Of a stretch of DNA of 64,000 nt, positions 41,833-49,906 are shown piece by piece. The position numbers were made by a program, and so were the translations under genes. Numbering within the stretch: position 1 is the stretch's first letter; the number at the start of each line of letters is the position of its first letter. Source of the DNA: Streptomyces piniterrae (GTDB lineage Bacteria > Actinomycetota > Actinomycetes > Streptomycetales > Streptomycetaceae). Where the stretch lies: the NCBI RefSeq assembly GCF_005048155.1, contig NZ_SUMB01000021.1, forward strand, positions 1-64,000. Direction: 5' to 3'. The notes under the pieces are model-generated. The model saw only the letters and a list, made by a program, of their open reading frames with translations. It ran no database searches and had not been told where the DNA came from.

Positions 41833-43231
41833 ATGAGCTTCACGCGGACGTTGCGTGCGGTGGGTGGCGCGCTGGTGGCGGGAGCACTGCTCTTCGGCTC
41901 CGCGCCGACTGCTTTGGCGGATCAGATCAGAGATGACCAGTGGCCGTTGAAATCGTTCGACGCTGCAAGCACGTGGAAGGTATCAACAGGTAAAGGCGTC
42001 ACAGTCGCTGTGATCGATGATCCCGTCAACGGCGATCACCCTGACTTGCGAGGTAATGTCCTGCCAGGGAAGGACGTTGAACGGCGGGCCTGCCAACCAA
42101 GAACATGTTGATGATCACGGCACGGCAATGGCTTCTATCATTGCCGGCCATGGGCATGGCGCTGGAAATTCAGCAGGTGTGAAAGGGCTGGCCCCGGACG
42201 CCAAGATTTTGCCAGTTAGTATCCCTCTTGGTGACGATGTAATTCACGACGCAGACTCGGGTGGCGTGGCAGCGGCGGTAAAGTATGCCGGTGACAACGG
42301 CGCTTCTGTCATCAACATGTCATTTGGTCAAGCTGTTCTAAGGGAGGAAGACAAGAAGGCCCTTGCCTACGTGGTCAAGAAGGATGTCTTCCTCGTCGTT
42401 GCAACGGGCAACGAGGGGGTGGGGCACCTTGATCAATTGACTTCCTACCCGGGAATAGTTGCTGTTGGTGCAGTCAACGCGACTGGCAGGGTCTGGGATA
42501 AGTCGAATTACGGCCCGCAGACCATGTTGACGGCACCGGGCACGCTCATCAGGTCTGCGGCGGCAAGTAAGCCGTACCGGCTCGCGAATGGGACGTCTGA
42601 CTCTGCAGCGTATGTCTCGGCTGCCGCAGCTCTTCTGCGTTCGAAGTTTCCCAACCTCACTGCCGGTCAGATCGCCAATCGTCTCGTGAAGACGGCCGGC
42701 CTGCCGAGAGGTCAGAAAGGACTGAAGCTCCCGGATCCGCACTATGGGTATGGCTTCATCCGCCCGTACCGTGCGCTGACGACGGACATTCCTGCTGGGC
42801 CCAAGAACGGTCCGCTGAGGATTCCCAACGAGGCGCCGTCAGCAGGCAAGAATGCAACCACCGCTCCTGGCGCATCCGGTAACAGCGGGGATCAGGCTAG
42901 CGAGGAGAATGACAGCGGGCTCGGTACCGGTGCCATTGTGGGTATCGCGGCTGGCGCGTTCGCTGTTGTCGCGATTATCGCCATCGTCATCGTCGTGGCC
43001 CGGAAGAAGAACGGCCGTAACGGCCCGCCCCCCGGCGGCTACGGCGGTCCTGGTGGCCCCGGGTTCCCGCAGCAGGCCGGTCCGTACCAGCAGCAGCCTG
43101 GCGCCTATCAGCAGCAGCCGGCTCCGTTCCAGCAGCCTGGGCAGTATCAGGCGCCCGGCTCGTATCAGCAGCAGCCGGGTGTTCCTGGTTACTATCCGCC
43201 GGCTTCGCCTAATCAGCCGCCGGGGCGGTAG
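41833..43231 (+). pseudogene. Mycosin-type S8 protease, extra copy 2, frameshifted
   Basis: The first 82 residues (MSFTRTLRAVGGALVAGALLF... VAVIDDPVNGDHPDLRGNVLPGK) match copy 1 in one frame, which then stops at 42109-42111. The match resumes in another frame at LNGGPANQEHVDDHGTAMAS and continues to a normal end at 43231, with DDHGTAMAS, GTSDSAAYVS, the membrane anchor and the PYQQQPG tail. Comparison with copy 1 (KSFVDGG) puts a net loss of 2 bases, or gain of 1, at about 42073-42078. No other damage is seen, so it is either a young pseudogene, a sequencing error or, less likely, a programmed shift. Confidence 0.85.
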
Positions 43232-43249
43232 GGGTTTGACGGATGTGTG

Positions 43250-43302
43250 ATGCCCTCGGGTTCTGTGGATGGTTGGTGATCATCCACAGAACCCGAGGGC
43301 AT
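43250..43302. terminator. 22 bp perfect hairpin followed by TTTTGG
   Basis: Arms 43250-43271 and 43281-43302 are perfect complements over 22 bases with a 9-base loop. It lies between the mycosin copy 2 stop and the convergent stop at 43350, and is the longest perfect hairpin in the window. Confidence 0.92.
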
Positions 43303-43349
43303 TTTGGGTGAGGCGGCGGCCGTTGGCCGTTAGGCGTTGTTGGCCGGGG

Positions 43350-44366
43350 TCAGCCGAAGACTGAGCGGACCTCGTCGGTGACCAGCGAGCGGGCCTCGTC
43401 TGTTACGTCCTGGTGGCGGGTGGCGGCGCCGCCGGTGCGGCTGTCCACGTGGCGTTGGGCGGCGTCCAGGCCACGGTTGGTGTGGTTTTCCGCGCGGTTG
43501 GCGAGGTCTTCCTTGGTGTGGTCGATGTAGGTCTGGGGGTCGGTGAGGGCGTCGGTGGTTTCCTTGACGTAATCGCCGGCCTTTTCCTTGGCGATGTCCG
43601 CGGTTTCGCCCCAGTCGATGCCGTCGCGTGCGCCGAAGTGGCTTTCGATGCCTTGCTCGGCGACGTTTGCCGCCATCTCCTTGCCGGCTTCGGTGGCCTT
43701 TTCCTTGGCCCCCTCGACCACGGTCTCCTTGACCGTTTCCTTGATTTGCTGCTTGGCGTAGTTCATCGCCAGCTTGCGGGTTTCCTTGGACACCGCCTTC
43801 TTGGCCAGGTCCTTGGTCATCTTCTTGATGGCGTCCATCGTGGCGTGTTCCATCGCCTTGGTGGCCGCCTCCATGACCTCGCGCTTGAGCTTGTCGAGGA
43901 TCTGGCGGATGGCAACGCGGGACAGCTGGGTGGCGCCGGCCGCGCCGAGTTCGGACAGGCCCAGGGTGAAGGGGGCGGCGGCCTGGGCGGCGATGAGTTC
44001 GGCGGCGGTGATCACGAGCTGGACAATGACCGCGATCTTGCCCGCGATGATCGCGAGCGCGGCCGCGTCGAAGGCGAGTGCGATCACCTCGGCGGCCATG
44101 GCCGCGTCGCGGAAGTAGTTGTCGCCGCCCGCGCTGCCGTTATAGGCGCCCCATTCCTTGGAGAAGCCTTCGACCGCCTCGCCCGAGTTGGAGGAGAAGA
44201 CTTCGTTGGCCGCGGTCGAGCCATCGGAGTTCGCCTGGTTCACGGCTTCGGCGAAGTCGCGCCAGATCTGGGCGCATTCGAAGAGTTTGTCCTCGTCGGC
44301 GTCCGGCCATGAGAATCCGAGAAGGTCGAGGACCCAGGAGACCTCGCCTGGCAGCGTCAGTGACAC
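43350..44366 (-). CDS. CpnT-like N-terminal (WXG100_2) protein lacking an evident toxin domain
   Basis: The 338-residue protein starts LTLPGEVSWVLDLLGFSWPDADEDKLFECAQIWRDFAEAV (in pieces: WVLDLLGFSWPDADEDKL is the signature). This is the N-terminal type VII-targeting domain seen in CpnT-like toxins. A hydrophobic helical region (ALAFDAAALAIIAGKIAVIVQLVITAAELIA) and a long Lys/Glu/Ala-rich coiled region follow. Such proteins usually continue into a C-terminal toxin. Here the chain ends after HVDSRTGGAATRHQDVTDEARSLV with no recognisable nuclease, NADase or deaminase motif. It is preceded on the same strand by a small EspC-like gene. Confidence 0.75.
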   Translation of the reverse strand: MSLTLPGEVSWVLDLLGFSWPDADEDKLFECAQIWRDFAEAVNQANSDGSTAANEVFSSNSGEAVEGFSKEWGAYNGSAGGDNYFRDAAMAAEVIALAFDAAALAIIAGKIAVIVQLVITAAELIAAQAAAPFTLGLSELGAAGATQLSRVAIRQILDKLKREVMEAATKAMEHATMDAIKKMTKDLAKKAVSKETRKLAMNYAKQQIKETVKETVVEGAKEKATEAGKEMAANVAEQGIESHFGARDGIDWGETADIAKEKAGDYVKETTDALTDPQTYIDHTKEDLANRAENHTNRGLDAAQRHVDSRTGGAATRHQDVTDEARSLVTDEVRSVFG

Positions 44367-44513
44367 AGTGATCGTCCCCCGTGCAGTGGTAGCCGAATAG
44401 TGCTGAGTGGGATGAGCGTGAGGTGGAGAGGGAGGTGGAGGCAGGGGTGGGGAGGGGGCAGCGGGTTATCCGGGTTGGCCCGGGGGTGGCTGCCTCGGTG
44501 CGGCGGTGGTGCC

Positions 44514-44849
44514 TCAGATTTGCGGGCGGCCGACGGCGCTGATGGTGTGGATGCCCTGCTCGTCGGACTCGGCGTACTGCTTCGCCATGGAGCCGAGCTT
44601 GTCGCCGATGCCTTCGAGGCGTTCGCCGAGGGAGTCCATCGAGTCGAACATGCCGTTCGCGATGGGTTCGTAGATCGTCAGGAAGATCTCGCCGAAGTCG
44701 CAGCCCTCGAACGCCTTTTCCGCGGCGTCCTTGTCGACACCCTGTCGCAACTTCTTCGCTGCATTGGAGAAGTCGGTGCCGATATGGACGAAAACGTCCC
44801 CCTGTGTCCTCAGCACATCCGGATCGACGTCGAATGCCTTGCCTGCCAC
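44514..44849 (-). CDS. EspC/WXG100-like small secreted partner
   Basis: The 111-residue protein has a conserved-type start (KAFDVDPDVLRTQGDVFVHIGTDFSNAAKKL) of the kind seen in EspC-like type VII proteins, then a second amphipathic helix (DSMDSLGERLEGIGDKLGSMAKQYAESDEQ). The W-x-G turn is replaced by FEGCDFGE. Such small proteins often precede a larger WXG100_2/LXG partner and are needed for its export. Here the CpnT-like gene follows 147 bp downstream on the same strand. A promoter-like pair lies at 44906-44936. Confidence 0.75.
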   Translation of the reverse strand: MAGKAFDVDPDVLRTQGDVFVHIGTDFSNAAKKLRQGVDKDAAEKAFEGCDFGEIFLTIYEPIANGMFDSMDSLGERLEGIGDKLGSMAKQYAESDEQGIHTISAVGRPQI

Positions 44850-44905
44850 TGCTACCCCCGTTTACGCCGGTTCACCGGACGCTGCTCGTCGATTCTAAGG
44901 ATCTC

Positions 44906-44936
44906 ACATTAGGTGACCTGAGCGTGGGCGTGTCAA
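44906..44936 (-). promoter_or_regulatory. Predicted promoter for the EspC-like/CpnT-like pair
   Basis: On the minus strand, TTGACA (44931-44936) and TAATGT (44906-44911) are 19 bases apart, ~57 bp upstream of the ATG at 44849. The boxes are strong but the spacing is long. The rest of the 377 bp gap 44850-45226 shows only GT-rich sequence and no supported gene. Confidence 0.5.
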
Positions 44937-45226
44937 GGCGAGGATGTGGTGGCTCGGTGGGGTTCGTGGCTATTCAACTGGGTTGAAATTGCGGGGAATT
45001 GACCTGGGGTGGCGGTGCGTGAATGTTCGGTGAATCCGGGGGCGGGGGTGGGCGGTGTGGGCTTGGGGATGCGGTTAATGACTCTTGGTTGTTGGTGACG
45101 GTGCGGGGGTTGGTGCGGGGCGGTTCGTTGTGGGGCGAGTTGATCGTGGGGGAGTGGTGGGGCGTGGCGGGGAATGCCTGGGATCGGGGCGCGGCGACGA
45201 TCATCGGTCCCGTAGCATTTCCGCTC

Positions 45227-45544
45227 ATGGACGCACCGGAAACCGGGGACGCACCCGAGAGCGAAGAGCCCCTTCCCGAGAGCCGAGTAGGGCTGACACC
45301 CCGTCAGGCACGCCGAATACGCATTGTCCTGGCCTCGGTTCTGATGGGTGCGATGGCGGTGGTGCTCGTGGTGCGCCTGGCGTCTCGTACGTCGGTGCTG
45401 GTGGTCGGGGTCTACGGGGCCGCGCTCGTACTCTGCGGCATTGTGATCGAACTCAGCCGGAACGGGCGCACCCGGCTGGGCACCTGGCTGCTGAGCGTAG
45501 GCCTGGCAGCGGCACTGGCGGCGGATTGGCTGCTGTTGCCGTGA
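45227..45544 (+). CDS. Small membrane protein, unknown function
   Basis: From ATG 45227 (DAPETGDAPESEEPLPESRVGL) the product has 105 residues: an acidic N-terminus of ~35 residues, then hydrophobic segments IRIVLASVLMGAMAVVLVV, TSVLVVGVYGAALVLCGIVIEL and LGTWLLSVGLAAALAADWLLL, consistent with three transmembrane helices. An upstream in-frame start at 45023 would add a Gly/Trp-rich stretch without family-like features, so the shorter form is preferred. A TAGCAT at 45212-45217 resembles a -10 box close to the start. I do not recognise the family. Confidence 0.6.
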   Translation: MDAPETGDAPESEEPLPESRVGLTPRQARRIRIVLASVLMGAMAVVLVVRLASRTSVLVVGVYGAALVLCGIVIELSRNGRTRLGTWLLSVGLAAALAADWLLLP

Positions 45545-45660
45545 GGCCCGGGGGGCGGAAGGCCCGTGAGGCCCGTGACGAGCCCGAGGCCCGTGACGCC
45601 CTGATGCGGTGACGTCCTCCCGCGCGCACGAAAGGCGTACGAAAGCCGGCCTCCCCATGA

Positions 45661-45682
45661 GGGCCCGGACTTCCCCGGGCCC
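45661..45682. terminator. Short GC hairpin between convergent genes
   Basis: Arms 45661-45668 and 45675-45682 pair over 8 bases, and flanking GGCC/CGGCC blocks could extend it. It lies between the 45544 and 45819 stops. Confidence 0.45.
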
Positions 45683-45775
45683 CGGCTCGGCCGGCCTCCG
45701 TCGCGTGCGGCGTTCAGACGCCAGATCAGATGCCAGACGTCGAAGCGCCTAGGCGCCCCGCGCCCCGCGCCCCGC

Positions 45776-45828
45776 TCAGAACAACAGCGTCAGAACAACC
45801 GGCGTCAGAACCACCACATCAGAACAAC
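45776..45828. repeat. Four spaced copies of TCAGAACAAC across a gene's stop codon
   Basis: TCAGAACMAC occurs at 45776, 45790, 45805 and 45819. On the minus strand each reads GTTSTTCTGA, and the first in transcription order contains the stop codon of the SUKH-type gene; the others follow it at 14-15 base intervals. Confidence 0.75.
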
Positions 45829-47138
45829 CCGTGCCACATCTGCTCGATGATCAGCGACCACCAGTTGCCCACGTCGTCCAGTGCCCAGGAGTCGATCGCC
45901 GCGATCTGCTCCTGGAAGGCGGCGACCGCGGCGCCCGCCGCGTACGGGTCCATGCCCTGCATCCGCTGCCGGGTGGTCACCAGCAGCGCCAGCGAGCGCA
46001 GATACGCGGCGAGCGTGCGGTTGACGAAGCGGCCGCCGCCCGAGGACGGCTGGACCGCCCAGACCGTGCCGACCAGGCCCTGGTTCTGCTCCGGGGCGAC
46101 GCACTGCACGGCGATCGTGTAGAGGCCGTCGGTGCCGAGCCGGACGTAGCCGGCGAGGGTCTCCAGCGTCGCGTCCTGCGCCTCGGTGCCGGTCTCCCGC
46201 AGGTAGGTGGCCATATCGGTGAACAGGCCGCCGGCCGGCGGGTTGCCGGCCTGGTCGGCGGTGAAGAAGTACGGGACCTGGAGAGGCAGTCCGGCCCAGG
46301 TGAGCGTCTTCTTCGCGGCCTCGGGCAGCTGGGTCGCGGCGATGTCGTCGGCGTCCGGACGCACCACGCCCTCGGGCCCGAAGACCTCGGTCAGATGCTT
46401 GCCGAGCGCCACATCGCGCATCGGCTGCGCGGCCTCGACGTTCTGCGGAACCGGCACCCGGTGCGGCTGCGGCGGCGCCTGCTGGCCGGCCAGTTGGTGC
46501 ATCATCTGGACGTGCCGCAGCAGCCCGGCGATGCCCTCCGCGCGCTCCTCGGGCCGCATGCCGTAGCCCTCGGTACAGGAGAACGAGGCGTTCGGGAAGC
46601 CTCGGAAGATGAAGTCGCCCGGATAGCCGCCGGGCAGCAGCGCCGGCCGCAGGTCGGTGTGCACGGCCCGGACGTCCTCGCCGCGTACGCCGAGTCGCCG
46701 CAGCTCCTCGTGCAACTGGAACTCGGCGGGCGGCATTCCGGGGGCCGAGACCTTGGCGAGGCTGGTCTCCTCGCCGGTCGTGGGGTCGTTGTAGGTGGCG
46801 ACGGCGGTGTTGCCGGGGCCGGTGACCGGCGGCTGGGCGGGGGCGCCCGCACCGGCGCCGTGCTTCTGCTGGTACATCCGTACGACCTCGTCGACCGGTA
46901 CGGACGGCCAGACCGTCAGCTCGCCGGAGGCGCGGTCGACGACGCCGCACGCGGTGCCGATCTCGGCGGGCGGGCGCCGCTGCCCGGTCTGCGGGTCGAC
47001 CTCCGGGGGCGGCGGTACGGCCCATACCACCCAGCCGAGGTCGAACTCCTGCATGGCCACCTCGCGCGGCGGGCCCTGATGCCCTTCGGGGTTGAGCCAG
47101 CGGGCGGCGGTGGCGTGTGCCTGCGCCTGGGTGATCAC
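45819..47138 (-). CDS. SUKH-4-type immunity protein with Imm35/YrhB-like N-terminus and degenerate deaminase-like middle domain
   Basis: This 439-residue protein starts at GTG 47138, overlapping the upstream stop by 4 bases (GTGA). Residues ~1-90 (ITQAQAHATAARWLN...VVDRASGELTVWPSV) resemble YrhB/Imm35 immunity domains. Residues ~115-195 resemble a nucleic-acid deaminase domain, but the zinc-ligand region usually written PCxLPGGYC reads PALLPGGYP (A166, P173), so it should be inactive. Residues ~248-439 (LTEVFGPEGVVRPDADDIAATQLPEAAKKTL, GLPLQVPYFF) resemble SUKH-4. It is likely to protect against, or act with, a type VII-exported toxin (inference from family and context). Confidence 0.7.
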   Translation of the reverse strand: MITQAQAHATAARWLNPEGHQGPPREVAMQEFDLGWVVWAVPPPPEVDPQTGQRRPPAEIGTACGVVDRASGELTVWPSVPVDEVVRMYQQKHGAGAGAPAQPPVTGPGNTAVATYNDPTTGEETSLAKVSAPGMPPAEFQLHEELRRLGVRGEDVRAVHTDLRPALLPGGYPGDFIFRGFPNASFSCTEGYGMRPEERAEGIAGLLRHVQMMHQLAGQQAPPQPHRVPVPQNVEAAQPMRDVALGKHLTEVFGPEGVVRPDADDIAATQLPEAAKKTLTWAGLPLQVPYFFTADQAGNPPAGGLFTDMATYLRETGTEAQDATLETLAGYVRLGTDGLYTIAVQCVAPEQNQGLVGTVWAVQPSSGGGRFVNRTLAAYLRSLALLVTTRQRMQGMDPYAAGAAVAAFQEQIAAIDSWALDDVGNWWSLIIEQMWHGLF

Positions 47139-49438
47139 GAGTGGTCTCCTTCGAGGCCGTGGGAAGCGTCAGCGTCATGGGCGCCGGCGGCCTGGGCCGG
47201 CACGGTGGGGGCGGCCGCCGCCGGGGCGGCCGCGGTGATCTGCCGGGCGGTCACGCCGCGCGCGGTGGAGACCAGGAGGACACCGTCCGGCGAGAGGTCG
47301 GCGCCGGTGAACGGAGTGTCGGAGATCAGGGCGGCCACCACCTCCTGGTCCGCACGGGCCCACACGCGCAGATAGTCGGCGCCCCGGCTGATCCCGAACG
47401 GCGCCGCGGCCCGCTCGTCCTCCGTGGGGCGGAGCACCAGCGCCGGGTCGGCGTCGACGTACCCGGGGCGCAGCAGATCGTGGAGGAGCAGGGCCCAGCC
47501 GCCGCTCGCGCCGGCGTCGCCCTCCGGGCGCGGCAGCGAACGGGAGCCGGGAGTGCCCTCGGGGACGAGGATGGCGGCCACGGGGCGGACGCCGCCGGAC
47601 GCGCCGGGCGCCTCGCCCTGGACGCCTTCGGCGGTCACGTCGTTCGCGCCCTGCTCCGGCGGTATGTTCGCGCCCTGTTCCGTCGATGCGTTAACGCCCC
47701 GCTCTGCCGATGCGTTTGCGTCCTGCTCCGACGGCGCGTTCCCGCCCTGCTCCGACGGTGCGCTCACGTCCTGCTGCGGCAGGGAACCGACCGTCACCGA
47801 GCCCGCCCCCGCCAACGGCAGGCTCCACAGCGTGCGCCACGGCAGCGTGAAACCGAGGCCGTGCAGCGCCTCCGCCCAGGGGGCCAGCCCGTCCTCCACA
47901 AAGGCGGTCTCCAGGAGCGCCGCCCGCATGTCGACCGGCGCCTGGGAGCGGGTGAGCAGGGGAGCGATGCGCAGATACGTACGGGCCGGCGCGCCCAGCT
48001 GCTCCAGCGGTACGGCCTCGACGGCGGTCCGCAGCGACACCGGGTCGGCGTGCGCGAACAGGCCGGGGTCGGTGAGGAGTTGGGGCAGCAGCCCGGCTTC
48101 GAGGGTGTGCGCGGCGAGGTGGTCGCGGATGTACGGATCGGCCTTGGACCAGTTCTGCTCCGGCACCGCCTCCAGCAGCGCCATGGCGATCTTGGTCTGT
48201 GCGTCGCGGGTGTCCGGCAGGCCGGCGCGGATCTCGTCGGCGATGCCGCGGTGGATCAGACGCAGCAGCGTACGGCCGCCGGCGCCCGAGGACGTCCCGG
48301 ACTCCCCGGAGCCGTCTCCGTCCGCCGCGTCCGCCTCGTCCGCCCCGTCCCCAGCCTCAACCGGCTGGATGAACGGTGCCGCGAGCATCATGCCGTCGGC
48401 GATGTCCTGGCTCATGTCCCGCCCGGCGATGGCACTCGCCAGCGTCCCCAGCAGCTGGACGGGCAGGCCCTCGCCCTCGGCGAACGCCAGCGGGGCCAGT
48501 ATCAGCCGCAGGGTCTGCGGGTCGGCGCCGAGGCGGCGGGCGTGCAGGTCCAGCGCCTCGCCGACATCGGCCGGCAGCTGGGACTCGTCCGACGGATCGA
48601 AGCCCTCGGGCTGCATGAGCAGCGACTGCACGGCGAGTTGGACGGTCAGCCGGTTGCCGTTCGCGCGCCGGGCGATCGCCTCGGCGAGCGTGCGGCGCGC
48701 CTCGGGGTCGGTGGTGTACGGGCGCTCGGGCGACTCGGTGGCCGCGAGGAGCGCGGTCTCGGCGTGCAGTACCAGCCCCTCGGGGTCGGCCCACTCGGGC
48801 TCGTCGAGATCGATGATCTGCACCTGGCCGCGGGGCAGCGATCCGGCCAGCTCGGTGGCCAGTTCGCGGGGCACGTCGGCGAGCAGATACACCGACTCGG
48901 TGGCGGCGAGCGGTTCGAGGACGTCGCGCACGAGGCGGGCGGGCTCGTCCGCCGCCCGTACGGGACCGGCGCTCTCGACGTCCGGCACCACGATCGTCAC
49001 CGGCTCCTCGCGGGCGCCGAGTTCGGTGAAGATGTCATCGGTGCGGCCGGCCGACAGCTCGTAGTGGTCCGCGAGGGTCCACAACAGCTGTGCCGCGGTG
49101 AGCCCTTGGGGGTTCGGGACGGCGGGCGCGGGGAGGTCCGGGGGCACCGTCGCCGGGTCCAGGTCGTCCAGCGGCAGCCGCTTGCGGTACTCGGGGTCGC
49201 ACAGCATCAGAAAGCCGGTGATCAGACGCGAACGGCCGCTGCCGGGGCTTCCGGTGAGCACGATGACGCGGGGCGCACCGGGCCACCGCATGCGCCAGGC
49301 CGCGAGCGCGCGGAGCACGGCGGTGCGGCCGCCGATGAATGGGTGCGGTGCGTAACCCGCCGAAGCGCTGCCGGCGGTGCCGGTGGCGTCGGTGGCCTCT
49401 TCTCCGCCTGCGGCGCTCATGACTTCCTCGTCCCCCAT
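47135..49438 (-). CDS. P-loop (STAND/AAA-like) ATPase-fold protein coupled to the immunity gene
   Basis: The 767-residue protein starts ATG 49438 after GGAGGGCGGG. Residues ~30-300 form an ATPase-like module: PFIGGRTAVLRALAAW, Walker A-like TGSPGSGRSRLI (arginine where lysine is normal), a Walker B-like VTIVVPDVESA and EAIARRANGNRLTVQLAVQSLL. A helical middle follows (LLEAVPEQNWSKADPYIRDHLAAH, a STAND/tetratricopeptide-like layout). A repeat-rich linker (five 8-residue units) leads to a final beta-rich domain (DYLRVWARADQEVVAALI, LSPDGVLLVSTARGV). Its stop overlaps the start of the SUKH-type gene, so the two products are made together. Function unknown. Confidence 0.65.
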   Translation of the reverse strand: MGDEEVMSAAGGEEATDATGTAGSASAGYAPHPFIGGRTAVLRALAAWRMRWPGAPRVIVLTGSPGSGRSRLITGFLMLCDPEYRKRLPLDDLDPATVPPDLPAPAVPNPQGLTAAQLLWTLADHYELSAGRTDDIFTELGAREEPVTIVVPDVESAGPVRAADEPARLVRDVLEPLAATESVYLLADVPRELATELAGSLPRGQVQIIDLDEPEWADPEGLVLHAETALLAATESPERPYTTDPEARRTLAEAIARRANGNRLTVQLAVQSLLMQPEGFDPSDESQLPADVGEALDLHARRLGADPQTLRLILAPLAFAEGEGLPVQLLGTLASAIAGRDMSQDIADGMMLAAPFIQPVEAGDGADEADAADGDGSGESGTSSGAGGRTLLRLIHRGIADEIRAGLPDTRDAQTKIAMALLEAVPEQNWSKADPYIRDHLAAHTLEAGLLPQLLTDPGLFAHADPVSLRTAVEAVPLEQLGAPARTYLRIAPLLTRSQAPVDMRAALLETAFVEDGLAPWAEALHGLGFTLPWRTLWSLPLAGAGSVTVGSLPQQDVSAPSEQGGNAPSEQDANASAERGVNASTEQGANIPPEQGANDVTAEGVQGEAPGASGGVRPVAAILVPEGTPGSRSLPRPEGDAGASGGWALLLHDLLRPGYVDADPALVLRPTEDERAAAPFGISRGADYLRVWARADQEVVAALISDTPFTGADLSPDGVLLVSTARGVTARQITAAAPAAAAPTVPAQAAGAHDADASHGLEGDHS
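47642..47761 (-). repeat. Five 24 bp in-frame repeats
   Basis: Units at 47642, 47666, 47690, 47714 and 47738 encode 8-residue repeats with the pattern xxxEQxxN (APSEQGGN, APSEQDAN, ASAERGVN, ASTEQGAN, IPPEQGAN). They form a flexible linker in the P-loop protein. Confidence 0.9.
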
Positions 49439-49610
49439 GAAATCCCGCCCTCCACAGTCGTGGAATCCTGCGTCTACCTGGCCGATCCTATGATCCGGGG
49501 CGCGTTCGAGGGACCGCAGGGGTCCCGCTGTACCGGAACCGGGACACGGCGGCCGGGCCCCGGCCGACGGAGGTCGACGGAGGCTGAACGGCGGCCGACG
49601 GACCTCAGCA

Positions 49611-49709
49611 CACGTCAGCGAGCGTCAGCGAACGCCAGCGAACTTCTGCGAACTTCGGCGGACGTCAGGCAACTTCTGCGGACGTCGGCCAACTTCGGCG
49701 GACGCGGCG
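49611..49709. repeat. Ten-base tandem array in the 49439-49906 gap
   Basis: About ten units with the consensus RACKTCDGCG follow each other at exactly 10-base steps from 49611 to 49709. The 468 bp gap lies between two minus-strand genes. The remainder shows a second short direct repeat (CATACGG near 49850-49870) and no gene. A 10-base period cannot be coding in one frame but matches DNA helical pitch. Confidence 0.8.
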
Positions 49710-49906
49710 AACGGACGGCCGTGAATGCCGGTGGCCGGTGATCCGCATTCTCGGGTATCGGCTGTTTGAAACTGTTTGCACTTATCGCGCCGCCGTAAAT
49801 ACGGACGCCGCTCCGTCGTCGTCCGTGTCTCCGCCGAGAGAAAAGCGGACATACGGCCATACGGACATACGGAGCGGCGCGTGATCCGACGCGATCCGAC
49901 AGGTGC

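Noticed and set aside
42017..43231. Separate intact protease gene starting inside mycosin copy 2
   Set aside because: Its first ~25 residues are out-of-frame translation of the signal/Asp region; the alignment with copy 1 shows one frameshifted gene.
45023..45226. N-terminal extension of the small membrane protein
   Set aside because: Gly/Trp-rich with no ribosome site; the ATG at 45227 gives a more typical protein.
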